Notes: a model not told the origin generated them from the sequence alone. A DNA stretch of 64,000 bases from Arcicella sp034931005 (GCF_034931005.1 NZ_JAYGIN010000005.1:1-64000), one strand, 5' to 3'; counted from the stretch's first letter, positions 16,965-25,021 are shown. Made by a program: numbers and translations.

Positions 16965-17853
16965 AAAATATTTTATTTCAATTTCAAAAAGCCTTGCAAG
17001 TCAGTTCTCGACTCGCAAGGCTTTTTATTTCACCGTGTTAGGTGTTTTTCTGTGCTTCTGCATTAGTTCAAGAACATACAATTTTCAAGATTTGAATGAT
17101 GAAGAAATCTACAATAAAAAAATTAGCAATGCTAATGGTGCTGCTTTAGATGACTTTACGTTAAACATTGCTAAAAGTTTTCTGAACCGTCGGTATAAGG
17201 CTCATACTTTGGATGTTAATACAAACGAGAAACTAATCGTAAATCTTCGTGAATTTGACTGTTCAACCTTTGTTGAAAGTTGTATTGCGATGGGGTTGAC
17301 GTATCGAAAAAATGAAATTTCTTTTGATAAATTCAAATACTATTTAAAAAGACTTCGCTATTATAATAAAGGTTCAATAAAAGGGTATGAATCACGGATT
17401 CATTATTTCTCAGATTGGCTTTATACACACTCGCAAGACGGTTTATTGGAAGACGTAACACCCAAAATGGGAGGGATTACTTGGAAGAAAAATATCAATT
17501 TTATGAGTACCCATTGGCATAAATATCCGTTTGCCACAAATACATCACTTCAAGAAAAAATACAAAAAGTGGAGGAGAAAATTAACGGTCAAAATTTTAC
17601 TTATATTCCCAAAACTCAAATTAAAAAGATTGAAAATCAGTTTTTGAATGGTGATATTATCGGCATTACTACCAATATTGACGGTTTAGATATTGCTCAC
17701 GAAGGTTTTGCTATTCGGTTGCAGGACAAAAGGGTTTATCTGCTCCATGCTTCTTCAGATTTTAAAAGAGTAATGGTAACTGATAAACCCTTAGTTGAAT
17801 ATATGGCAAAAAATAAAACCCAAACTGGCATTATGGTGGCAAGATTGAAGTAG
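16957..17853 (+). CDS. DUF1460 protein, NlpC/P60-like amidase fold
   Basis: The 298-residue protein belongs to the DUF1460 family, whose members have an NlpC/P60-like cysteine peptidase or amidase fold. The expected residues are present: Cys102 in REFDCSTFVE and a His in DIAHEGFAIR (about 247), followed by VYLLHASS. The N-terminus has a hydrophobic core (FYFTVLGVFLCFCISS, about 23-38) that would export it, so it probably acts on peptidoglycan in the periplasm. The ATG start overlaps the transporter stop, but a strong terminator hairpin lies inside the first 24 codons (16986-17026). An in-frame GTG at 17035 is the only later candidate start that keeps the hydrophobic segment, though it lacks positive charges before it. 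Confidence 0.8.
   Translation: MSKKYFISISKSLASQFSTRKAFYFTVLGVFLCFCISSRTYNFQDLNDEEIYNKKISNANGAALDDFTLNIAKSFLNRRYKAHTLDVNTNEKLIVNLREFDCSTFVESCIAMGLTYRKNEISFDKFKYYLKRLRYYNKGSIKGYESRIHYFSDWLYTHSQDGLLEDVTPKMGGITWKKNINFMSTHWHKYPFATNTSLQEKIQKVEEKINGQNFTYIPKTQIKKIENQFLNGDIIGITTNIDGLDIAHEGFAIRLQDKRVYLLHASSDFKRVMVTDKPLVEYMAKNKTQTGIMVARLK
16986..17026 (+). terminator. Terminator hairpin lying inside the start of the DUF1460 reading frame
   Basis: AAAGCCTTGC (16988-16997) pairs perfectly with GCAAGGCTTT (17015-17024), the inner AGTC/GACT extends the stem, and TTTTT follows. It begins 22 nt after the transporter stop, the usual place for a terminator of the GH13-MFS operon, yet it is also read as codons 10-24 of the DUF1460 ORF. 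Confidence 0.75.
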
Positions 17854-18167
17854 TTTATTGGTGTTATTATTCCCCAAAAATCCCCATTATTTATTCCATT
17901 TCTTTCGTATCCCACTTTTATATAATACTAAGTTTCTGGTTTTGAGATGCTTAAGGTGTCGATGTTATTTATCGATTCTCATATTAAGGCAAAATGGGGA
18001 AATATGGGGATTTGTGAATTTGGCTTGATTGAAGCCGATTTTTGTAAGTAATTGTTTTAGAGTAGTTTATATTTTTATCATCGGTAAATATTTCAAAAAA
18101 ACGGTTGGTATGATGTTTTAATTAATTGCTGAGAGAATAACTCAACTAATTAATGACAATTATTATT
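17854..18167. other. Intergenic region without recognised gene
   Basis: About 310 bp. Two C-rich and G-rich patches (TTCCCCAAAAATCCCC near 17870 and ATGGGGAAATATGGGGAT near 17994) are loosely complementary and could pair, probably as a terminator-like or REP-like structure. No ORF stands out; the downstream part must contain the promoter of the beta-barrel gene. Confidence 0.45.
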
Positions 18168-18776
18168 ATGAAAAAGCAATCAATTTTATTCATCGCAACT
18201 TTAATGTTTATTTGCCAACTTTCTGTGGCTCAAAATTTATCCTTTGGTCCGATGGCAGGTGTAAATTTTTCAACACTTTCAGGAACTGAAAATACGAAGT
18301 CTAAAACAGGTTTGTTGGCAGGTGCGTTTTTGAATTATAGTAGTAAAAACTGGTTTGGATTGGGCGTGCAAGTGCTTTATAATCAGGCAGGAGCAAGTCT
18401 TGTAACTCCAGTAGAATCGGTAAATTTGAATTATTTGCAAATCCCTATTTTAGCTACTTATTATTTTGGAGAAGGTAACAAAACGGGTTCTTTCCGACCT
18501 AAATTATTTGCAGGGCCACACGTGAATTTCTTGTTAAATGCACAAAATAAAGATGGTAATGACCTGAACCCAGAAGGGAAATTTTACAAAAATTCTGATT
18601 TGGGACTTACTTTTGGTGGAGGGTTTAATTATGCTTTAGCCGAAAAAACGTGGTTGAATTTTGATGTAAGATATGGTCTTGGATTAACAAATATCGCTCA
18701 ACAGGGCAATATTGATATTATGAATCGTGGTTTAGGATTCACCTTAGGCGTTAGTTTTCCTTTAGGAAATATCTAA
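18168..18776 (+). CDS. Porin-family outer-membrane beta-barrel protein
   Basis: ATG at 18168 gives a 202-residue protein with a clean signal peptide (MKKQSILFIATLMFICQLSVAQ); an ATG 15 nt upstream only adds MTIII. The mature part has alternating hydrophobic/polar strands with aromatic ends: FGPMAGVNFSTLSG, NWFGLGVQVLYNQAG, LQIPILATYYF, KLFAGPHVNFLLNA, LGLTFGGGFNYAL, WLNFDVRYGLGLTNI and LGFTLGVSFPLG. This is the pattern of the eight-stranded PorT-like/OMP_b-brl_2 family of Bacteroidota. Function is probably structural or pore forming in the outer membrane; no specific substrate can be named. A strong terminator follows. Confidence 0.85.
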   Translation: MKKQSILFIATLMFICQLSVAQNLSFGPMAGVNFSTLSGTENTKSKTGLLAGAFLNYSSKNWFGLGVQVLYNQAGASLVTPVESVNLNYLQIPILATYYFGEGNKTGSFRPKLFAGPHVNFLLNAQNKDGNDLNPEGKFYKNSDLGLTFGGGFNYALAEKTWLNFDVRYGLGLTNIAQQGNIDIMNRGLGFTLGVSFPLGNI

Positions 18777-18791
18777 TCAGGAAGTATGCTA

Positions 18792-18829
18792 AAAGCCTCA
18801 AATCAACTAAATTGATTTGAGGCTTTTTT
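18792..18829 (+). terminator. Rho-independent terminator of the beta-barrel gene
   Basis: AAAGCCTCAAATCAA and TTGATTTGAGGCTTT form a perfect 15-bp stem around a CTAAA loop, followed by TTT, 15 nt after the stop codon. Confidence 0.92.
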
Positions 18830-18898
18830 ATGAAATTGAATACGGAATGTCAAAAAACTAAATTTTACATTTTCAAGTTTAAAATTCCGATTTAATAT

Positions 18899-19084
18899 CG
18901 GAAGTATAAACTATTTGTCGCAGACAAGATTAGACCACAGATTTAACAGATTCGACGGATTTACACTGGGACGCACAGTCAGATGATTCTTGATTTTATC
19001 AGACTGTGCGTTCCAGTATAAATCTGTTAAATCTGTATTATCCGTGGTCTAATTTTATGTTGCGACAAACTCTTTATAGTTCCG
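18899..19084. mobile_element. MITE-like palindrome, family 1 subtype B, copy 1
   Basis: The 186-bp element runs from CGGAAGTATAAAC to TATAGTTCCG and is flanked by a perfect 8-bp direct repeat TTTAATAT (18891-18898 and 19085-19092), a target-site duplication. Nested stems fill the interior, including CTGGGACGCACAGTC against GACTGTGCGTTCCAG in the centre. Ends and the CCACAGAT/ATCCGTGG blocks are shared with the 160-bp subtype A; the central segment is different. It has no coding capacity. Confidence 0.92.
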
Positions 19085-19102
19085 TTTAATATTCAAGCTA
19101 AC

Positions 19103-19624
19103 TTAATTTCCTTTCTGTTTTTTGTCGATGATTGCTCCAGTTCCTGCTCCAACTCCTGCCCCGATTACTCCACCGATAATTGCTCCTTTTCCTGGTTTAT
19201 TATTTCTTGAAATTACTGCTCCAGATAATGCCCCAACGCCAGCACCGATAATCGCTCCTTTGGCAACATTACTCATTTTCTTCTTTTTCTTTTTTGCTCT
19301 TACAACGGTTGTTGTTTGTTCCTCAGGAGCATTGGTACTTGATGAAAAAGCATTTGGTTTTGAAATTTTAGTAGTCGAACCAAGTGTATTAACTTGACTT
19401 TGTTTGACGGCTTTTATTGAATCAATAGTATATTGTTTTGCTTTTTCAATATTTGCCTGTTGAGTCATTGAATCAATTACCGATTGTTTTGCCTCTCTGA
19501 TTTGTGCTTGTTGTTGCATCGAATCAATGGTCATTTGCTTGGCTTCTTGAATTTCTTTTTTTGAAGAATCATTACAAGCAAATAAAAAATATGAAGCGGT
19601 CAGAATGATTGTTACTTTTTTCAT
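19103..19624 (-). CDS. Lipoprotein with heptad-like repeats and glycine-zipper domain
   Basis: ATG at 19624 gives a 173-residue protein starting MKKVTIILTASYFLFAC, with a lipobox ending at Cys17. Next come three copies of a unit resembling AKQxxIDSMxQQAxI (about residues 28-75), predicted helical, then a Ser/Thr linker and a lysine run (RAKKKKKKM). The C-terminal part (about 119-165) has two GAIIGAGVGA-type glycine zippers that can insert into or pack on membranes. Such glycine-zipper lipoproteins are common in outer membranes of Bacteroidota; the exact role is unknown. The coding strand sense is supported by the lipobox; the opposite-strand ORF is Pro/Ala-rich and is only its shadow. Confidence 0.82.
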   Translation of the reverse strand: MKKVTIILTASYFLFACNDSSKKEIQEAKQMTIDSMQQQAQIREAKQSVIDSMTQQANIEKAKQYTIDSIKAVKQSQVNTLGSTTKISKPNAFSSSTNAPEEQTTTVVRAKKKKKKMSNVAKGAIIGAGVGALSGAVISRNNKPGKGAIIGGVIGAGVGAGTGAIIDKKQKGN

Positions 19625-20023
19625 GGTCATTAATTTAAGATGAATCTACCATTCTACTTTTGAGAAGGTAGATGAAAAATTACAATTTGCTGAGGATAAT
19701 TTGTTATTTATTCAGCACTGTTTAATACACTGTTTCATAAGTCCGATAAGTTATCTGGATAATATTATCCCAAAATCTTAGATTGGAGACTTTAGGAAAG
19801 TTGAAGAAACTTATTAAACATTCTATTTAATATAATCTACGTTAAAAATACTGTTCCAGATGACTGGGTGTTTGCATACAAAACAGATGAGATTGAGATT
19901 TATTGTTATTTTTGATAGGCAATGAGTAAGTGGTTCAAGAATGCGTAAATATGATAAATTCCAACTATTTAAGGTTTACTTGTGTCATTATGATAATTGA
20001 TAACCTCAAACAATTTTATATCC
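19625..20023. other. Intergenic region with degenerate CACTGTTTAATA repeats
   Basis: About 400 bp without a convincing gene. Around 19714-19740 the motif CACTGTTTAATA is followed by ACACTGTTTCATAAG, a decayed relative of the ACACTGTTTAATAAGTTA arm found at 31831 and of 295-312. Two genes diverge from here, so promoters for the glycine-zipper lipoprotein and the next lipoprotein must lie within it. Confidence 0.5.
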
Positions 20024-20605
20024 ATGACACAATTAATAAAATTTCTCATTATCGCTTTATTAGGCTTTATATTTTGTACTGCTTGCCAAGAACAAGTCGT
20101 TGACGCAAGTTTAAATCAGGAACTTTCTTCCCAAAAAACACTTTCAATTGCTGAACTGCAAGGTACTTGGAAATTGAATAGCACTCTTTTGGGAGATGCC
20201 TTAGAATTGCCGTGTTACGAAGCAAGAGGAACCAAAGATTCGCTCAGTAAAGATATTACGCTGGTTATCACACAAGATGCGGCTGAACCTTCAACCCAAA
20301 AGATTATTTTGAATGGGCAAGCACCGATAAATCTATATTTTGCCTCAGCAGAAATATTGTCTTATTCCTCCTCAATACAGACTGGAACGCTCAAAGTCTC
20401 AGCTTTAGGTTCTACTAAAATGGCAGGAAGTTATGAACTGCTCGCTTGTGAGTCGAGGATTTATAATTTTATCGAAACGGCTAAAGATTTTAGAATTATT
20501 GTTGACAAAAAAGGGCAAAAAACACTTTATTGGGGTGTCATCAATAAAGGTAATTCATCTTTAATGTATGCAGGTAATTATCTAATTTTTGAGAAAATAA
20601 AATAA
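20024..20605 (+). CDS. Hypothetical lipoprotein, possibly lipocalin/META-like
   Basis: ATG at 20024 gives a 193-residue protein with an N-terminal lipoprotein signal (MTQLIKFLIIALLGFIFCTAC), so it should be lipid-anchored after Cys21. A TTG start 27 nt upstream is less likely. The mature domain begins with SIAELQGTWKLNST, a phrase typical of lipocalin-like or META/HslJ-type beta-barrel domains, and ends with a YAGNYLIFEKIK strand. Two further Cys residues could form a disulfide in the periplasm. No close family can be named. It lies alone between intergenic repeats. Confidence 0.7.
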   Translation: MTQLIKFLIIALLGFIFCTACQEQVVDASLNQELSSQKTLSIAELQGTWKLNSTLLGDALELPCYEARGTKDSLSKDITLVITQDAAEPSTQKIILNGQAPINLYFASAEILSYSSSIQTGTLKVSALGSTKMAGSYELLACESRIYNFIETAKDFRIIVDKKGQKTLYWGVINKGNSSLMYAGNYLIFEKIK

Positions 20606-20900
20606 TGGATTCGTCGGGATGTATTTTATAGGAGTTTGAATTTATGGCTGAAAAGCGAGTTTCAAGGCTAAGTAATCTTCAAAAATTAGTCTGCCTTCGG
20701 ACGAAATCGTTTAAAATTCACGAGCAAAATTAGATTTGGATGGAATAGTTTTTTGGTAAATAAGTTTGTTGAGAGCAATACAACATTGTTTGTATGTGTA
20801 TCTACGTATAAGGGTTGTTTCGAAAGCAATCCTTGATTTAAGCATCATTTTATGGATGATTATCTAAGCCGTAGTACCCCAAATTAAACTCATAAGCCTT

Positions 20901-21758
20901 ATGAAATCTGAAAAATTTTCCATTCTTATTCCAACTTGGAATAATTTCCCCTATTTGAAACTCTGCATCGAAAGCATTTGGAATTATTCCGACTATCACC
21001 ATCAAATTTTGGTTTACGTCAATGAAGGAACGGAGGAGGTAATAGATTGGCTCAACCAAAACCACATCGAATTTAAGCAGTCCGAAGTAAATACAGGTAT
21101 CTGTTCGGCTTTGAATGAGTTAGCGACACTCGTGAAAACCCCATACATTGTCTATATGAATGACGATATGGTAGCTTTACCTCATTGGGACACCGCTTTT
21201 ATGGCTGCCATCAAAAAAATGCCCGATAATCTCTTTTATTTGTCCTCCACATTAATTGAACCGCATCAATCTTCCGCACAAAATTCGCCTTTTATTATTG
21301 CTGATTATGGAGATGATTTACAACATTTTAGGGAGAAAGAACTCATTGAAAATGTAGATACTTTTAAAAGGAGTAATTGGTCGGGAGCGTCTTGGCCTGT
21401 CAGTTTGGTGAGTGCTGAGGTATGGAATCGGATAGGAGGTTATAGTATTGAATTTTCTCCTGGAATGTATTCTGACCCTGATTTCTCGATGAAATTATGG
21501 TTTATTGGTGTCAGAGATTTTATTGGAATCGGTGATTGTTTATTTTATCATTTTGGCTCGAAAACTACCAAAAAAGTAAAACAAAAACACGGCTCTCTCA
21601 GATTTTTGAATAAATGGGGTATTTCTGCCAATACATTTTATACGCATTATCTGAAAATGAGTCAGCCGTGGAGTGGAAGGTTAGCAGAACCGCATTTGTC
21701 TTTTACGCAAGTTTGGCGGAATAATATCAAAAAATCTATTTATGCCTTTAAGCGATAG
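20901..21758 (+). CDS. Glycosyltransferase family 2
   Basis: The 285-residue protein opens with FSILIPTWNNFPYLKLCIESI, the GT2/GT-A nucleotide-sugar fold, and has the metal-binding DxD-type motif in VYMNDDMVALPHW (about 90-102). The later SDPDFSMKLW stretch matches the ED-containing acceptor-side motif seen in many GT2 enzymes. No membrane segments are obvious, so it is a cytoplasmic or peripheral enzyme that transfers a sugar to a glycan or lipid acceptor. There is no polysaccharide cluster around it, so the product is unknown. Confidence 0.88.
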   Translation: MKSEKFSILIPTWNNFPYLKLCIESIWNYSDYHHQILVYVNEGTEEVIDWLNQNHIEFKQSEVNTGICSALNELATLVKTPYIVYMNDDMVALPHWDTAFMAAIKKMPDNLFYLSSTLIEPHQSSAQNSPFIIADYGDDLQHFREKELIENVDTFKRSNWSGASWPVSLVSAEVWNRIGGYSIEFSPGMYSDPDFSMKLWFIGVRDFIGIGDCLFYHFGSKTTKKVKQKHGSLRFLNKWGISANTFYTHYLKMSQPWSGRLAEPHLSFTQVWRNNIKKSIYAFKR

Positions 21759-21767
21759 GTGAATTTG

Positions 21768-21804
21768 TACCCCTGCTAAAGTTTTCAAACCCTTAGCAGG
21801 GGTA
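21768..21804. repeat. Inverted repeat between convergent genes
   Basis: TACCCCTGCTAA and TTAGCAGGGGTA are perfectly complementary around a 13-nt loop, 10 nt after the glycosyltransferase stop. No U run follows, so it is a weak terminator at best; it resembles dispersed palindromes elsewhere in the window. Confidence 0.65.
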
Positions 21805-21839
21805 TAACTGTTTATTCCCTTTCGAGTAGCATGGAATAC

Positions 21840-22268
21840 TTAGACCAGTTTTGAGTCAAAATCAATCATCCATTCAATGCCATATTTGTCTCGAAACATA
21901 CCAAAATATGAACCCCAAGGACTGTCCGTTAGAGGCATTTCTATTTGTCCACCTACTGAAAGCCCATTAAATAACTTTTCTGCTTCTTCTTTGCTTTCGG
22001 CACTAATCGCAATTTTAGACCTGTTTTCGTTTTCATTGGTTTTGCCCATAAATTCGGGGACATCATTAGCCATTAAAATGTTGTTGCCAATCGGTAAAGC
22101 AATGTGCATAATTTTATTGGCTTCAGTTTCAGATACCTCAAATTCTGGACTTGCCATATCTTTGAAACGCATAATCTTTGCGAATTCTCCACCAAATACT
22201 GATTTGTAGAAATTGAAAGCTTCTTCGGCATTTCCGTTGAAGTTAATGTGGGGATTAATTTGTGCCAT
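21840..22268 (-). CDS. VOC-family (PhnB-like) protein
   Basis: ATG at 22268 gives 142 residues starting MAQINPHINFNGNAEEAFNFYKSVF, the normal N-terminus of PhnB/3-demethylubiquinone methyltransferase-like VOC proteins. The beta-alpha-beta-beta-beta units are visible up to WGSYFGMFRDKYGIEWMIDF at the end. Members bind a metal or small ligand in the paired module; many are of unknown function. It is a single cytosolic gene here. The ten extra upstream codons lack similarity. Confidence 0.88.
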   Translation of the reverse strand: MAQINPHINFNGNAEEAFNFYKSVFGGEFAKIMRFKDMASPEFEVSETEANKIMHIALPIGNNILMANDVPEFMGKTNENENRSKIAISAESKEEAEKLFNGLSVGGQIEMPLTDSPWGSYFGMFRDKYGIEWMIDFDSKLV

Positions 22269-22371
22269 CTTTTTATTGTTTAGATTTCGATGATACAAAT
22301 GTAGTTTTAATGATTTGATAATCAGGACTATTGATGCGTCAATAAGAGGTGGTGTTTACGACAATGAGGTG

Positions 22372-22722
22372 ATATGTTTGAACTATGATTATTGTGATTT
22401 TCAGATTTTAAGATTTCTTTAATTGCATCCTAAAATCCCTTAATCCTAAAAATCCCAGTTCAGACAAAACACCCAAACGCCCATAAATGCGTATAGACAA
22501 AGCATTACCTTGTCTATACAAAATGTGATTAGGTTTAATTAAACTTTATTTTACTTCGGATTGGAAATCCCTGTTGCCGTTGTCTGTGTCTCCACATACG
22601 ATACGAGTATTTCTTACATTTTTTGTTTTAATTAACTATAATGGTCGTCTGTGAAGACACAGACAACGGCAATAATGGTCGTATGTGAAGACACAGACAA
22701 CGGCAATAGGAAAACAACGGCA
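22372..22722. repeat. Composite palindromic repeat block, copy A
   Basis: Three modules occur in order. M1 (about 22375-22462) is bounded by GAACTATGATTATT and its imperfect complement. M2 (about 22470-22572) holds GTATAGACAAAGCA facing its complement. M3 (about 22573-22680) is bounded by TTGCCGTTGTCTGTGTCT and AGACACAGACAACGGCAA. The right end of M3 is then repeated once more (about 22675-22710). The same order returns downstream of the propeller gene at 24199-24960. Confidence 0.85.
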
Positions 22723-22784
22723 CAAAAAAAGTGTGCCGCTGTTTTGAACCACCTCAACCAACCACGGATGGAGAAACTTGTGCT

Positions 22785-23810
22785 TTATAGATAAGTTTCG
22801 ATAAAAATACAAAATGCTTTTGATGATGAATTTGGGTCTGACTTAACGGATATAGGTACTCCATTTTTCCAATATTGTGCAATAGTATTTCCTTTCTTAT
22901 TGGTTGTATATCCCCCAATATAAACATCTTCATTACGAGTTAAAATAGAGTGTGCCTCACAAGAGGAGGCTTGCGGATCTAAATTTGTTGATATCCCATT
23001 TTTCCAATGAAAACCCACAGTACCTTCATTTGTATATACGTTACCAACAATATGAATATCATTCCCTGAAACTGTCATTGAACGAGAAATAACTCGTCCT
23101 GTTACTTTTCCTGTATTAAATGTTGTTGGAACGCCATTTCTCCAATAAGTTCCGTAATTATTAGCATTTTTCCTATCTTCATTTCCAGCAATAAATACGT
23201 TGTTTTTTAATATAAACAGGGACTTTGCCATTGAATTTTCTTCTAATGTCGTAGATATGCCATTTCTCCAAAGTTTAGCTGCAAAATCATTTCCTTTTGT
23301 TCGTTCATATCCAGTAACATAAATATTCTTTCCAATAACTTTAATTGAAAGGGCTAATGCCATACTTTCGCCATTAGATAGGTTTGTAGGTATTCCATTT
23401 TTCCAATATTTCGCAGTCGAGTTCCTTTTGTCTCCATATTCTTGACCACATATATAAACATCATTCCCAATTACTTCTATAGAATTAGCAAAAGAAGTTA
23501 TAGCTCTTTCATACAAAGGAATTGAAATACCGTTTTTCCAATACTTTGCTACTGGTGTGTATCCTGAAAATTCAATCCCGACTACGTGTATGTTATTCCC
23601 TTCAACCACCATAGAAAAAGCTTCTGCATCAGAGCTACCATCAGTTAAATATGTGGCAATACCATTTTTCCAATAGGTTGCTATTTTTTTTGCTCCTTTA
23701 CTTTCGTACCCGCATAGATATATATCTGGTAATTGGGTGTTACTTTTTGTAAATGATAGAGTAGAAATAATTAGAGATAATAGGATAATTTTTTTTTGTA
23801 AACTTTTCAT
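22785..23810 (-). CDS. Secreted seven-repeat, propeller-like protein of unknown function
   Basis: The 341-residue protein has a signal peptide (about 1-24) and then exactly seven repeats of about 43-47 residues covering the rest. Each has the pattern D-I/V-Y/H-hydrophobic-x-G, a variable acidic loop, then YWKNGI (or LWRNGI, YWRNGV, HWKNGI) and a SxAxSI turn. Seven such beta-rich repeats strongly suggest a closed seven-bladed beta-propeller. No catalytic residues are evident; propellers of this type usually bind ligands or proteins. It stands alone, flanked on both sides by copies of one composite DNA repeat, and a perfect 13-bp hairpin (23848-23880) lies just upstream of the start. Confidence 0.75.
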   Translation of the reverse strand: MKSLQKKIILLSLIISTLSFTKSNTQLPDIYLCGYESKGAKKIATYWKNGIATYLTDGSSDAEAFSMVVEGNNIHVVGIEFSGYTPVAKYWKNGISIPLYERAITSFANSIEVIGNDVYICGQEYGDKRNSTAKYWKNGIPTNLSNGESMALALSIKVIGKNIYVTGYERTKGNDFAAKLWRNGISTTLEENSMAKSLFILKNNVFIAGNEDRKNANNYGTYWRNGVPTTFNTGKVTGRVISRSMTVSGNDIHIVGNVYTNEGTVGFHWKNGISTNLDPQASSCEAHSILTRNEDVYIGGYTTNKKGNTIAQYWKNGVPISVKSDPNSSSKAFCIFIETYL

Positions 23811-23847
23811 AATTCAATGATAATAATTTAAGGATTTTGTTTAGCAA

Positions 23848-23880
23848 CTGCACTCACTTGTATTTTGCAAGTGAGTGCAG
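23848..23880 (-). promoter_or_regulatory. Hairpin upstream of the propeller gene
   Basis: CTGCACTCACTTG and CAAGTGAGTGCAG pair perfectly around a 7-nt loop, 38 nt before the ATG on the minus strand. It has no U run toward the gene. It may be a leader structure, an operator or a dispersed palindrome. Confidence 0.5.
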
Positions 23881-24011
23881 AGAGTTTTCTATTTATCTAT
23901 TGCCAAATTACACCAATTGAAGAGCATTTCAAAGTGAATTTATTAAACGGTTTTTGGGGTGATATTCCATTCTTTTTTCTTTTTCATCGGATTAGAAATC
24001 AACGGCAAATA

Positions 24012-24172
24012 GAGAGCCATCGGCTCGGCTTATCTTATTTATAGCAGAGGGTTTTAGCCCTCCGAAAGATGAATAAAAAGAATATTTTAGTTCCGTAGGA
24101 ACGGGGAATAATTTAATCTATTGGGTGGGTTGAAACCCACCCCTACAAAATGGGTCGAGCCGATGGCTCTTT
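24012..24172. repeat. Stem-loop cluster bounded by AGAGCCATCGGCTCG arms
   Basis: Outer arms around 24015-24029 (AGAGCCATCGGCTCG) and 24155-24169 are complementary. Inside are three smaller hairpins: GAGGGTTTTAGCCCTC, GTTCCGTAGGAAC and GGGTGGGTTGAAACCCACCC. The whole would fold into a cruciform or multi-branched RNA. No ORF of merit is present. Confidence 0.7.
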
Positions 24173-24198
24173 GTTTTATTGGATTTGAGGAGGGATTG

Positions 24199-24496
24199 TC
24201 TGAACTATGATTATTTTGATTTACAGATTTTAAGATTTCTTTAATTTTTATCCTAAAATCCATTAATCCTAAAAATCCCAGTTCAGACAAAATACCCTAA
24301 ACGCCCATAAATGCGTATAGACAAAGCATTGCCTTGTCTATACAAAATGTGATTAGGTTTAATTGAACTTTATTTTACTTCGGATTGGAAATCTCTGTTT
24401 CCGTTGTCTGTGTCTCCACAGACGATACGACTATTTCTTACATTTTTTGTTTTAATTAACTATAATGGTCGTCTGTGAAGACACAGACAACGGCAA
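24199..24496. repeat. Composite palindromic repeat block, copy B
   Basis: This block repeats modules M1, M2 and M3 of copy A in the same order and orientation, with only scattered differences. Together with copy A it makes direct repeats around the propeller gene. Confidence 0.85.
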
Positions 24497-24823
24497 TAAA
24501 AATACCCCAAATGCCTATAAATGCGTATAGACAAAGCATTGCTTTGTCTATACAAAATGTGATTAGGATTAATTGAACTATATTTTACTTCGGATTGGAA
24601 ATCCCTGTTTCCGTTGTCTGTGTCTCCACAGACGATACGACTATTTCTTACATTTTTTTGTTTTAGGGAAATTGTAAAAAATAACGTACCATATCTGGCT
24701 TGGACAAACTTCCCGAAAGTTTAAAACTTTCGGGAAGTTCAGCGGCGAATAGTTGGTACTTTCAATTTTACAATTTCCCTTAATTAACTATAATGGTCGT
24801 CTGTGAAGACACAGACAACGGCA
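24497..24823. repeat. Composite palindromic repeat block, copy C, interrupted
   Basis: It contains modules M2 and M3 without M1. M3 is split by a 114-bp palindromic insertion (24666-24779). When the insert and one TTA are removed, the sequence GTTTTAATTAAC is restored exactly as in copies A and B. Confidence 0.85.
24666..24779. mobile_element. Nested MITE-like element with TTA target duplication
   Basis: The 114-bp element has perfect 14-bp terminal inverted repeats GGGAAATTGTAAAA / TTTTACAATTTCCC and is flanked by TTA at 24663-24665 and 24780-24782. Unoccupied copies of the target are present at the matching sites of blocks A and B. Inside is a second palindrome, ACTTCCCGAAAGTTT facing its complement. 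No coding capacity is present. Confidence 0.92.
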
Positions 24824-24825
24824 AT

Positions 24826-24958
24826 AATCCTAAAAATCCCAGTTCAGACAAAACACCCAAACGCCCATAAATGCGTATAGACAAAGCATTGCCTTGTCTA
24901 TACAAAATGTGATTAGGTTTAATTGAACTTTATTTTACTTCGGATTGGAAATCCCTTT
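24826..24958. repeat. Composite palindromic repeat block, copy D, partial
   Basis: Only the right end of M1 (AATCCTAAAAATCCCAGTTC) and all of M2 are present, ending near GGAAATCCC where M3 would begin. It is the last copy before the unknown gene at 25022. Confidence 0.8.
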
Positions 24959-25021
24959 TATCATAAGTTCGAGATTGTCCTTTGGAACATCTCGAATAGC
25001 ATGGACAGCATCGGTAAACGG

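Noticed and set aside
8262..17853. Complete Sus-type polysaccharide utilisation locus
   Set aside because: Enzymes and an MFS transporter are present but no SusC/SusD pair or SusR regulator lies within the locus.
19122..19397. Plus-strand Pro/Ala-rich ORF
   Set aside because: It is antisense to the glycine-zipper lipoprotein, which has a clear lipobox and repeats.
24087..24290. Minus-strand ORF of 67 codons
   Set aside because: It lies within stem-loop and repeat modules and has no protein-like features.
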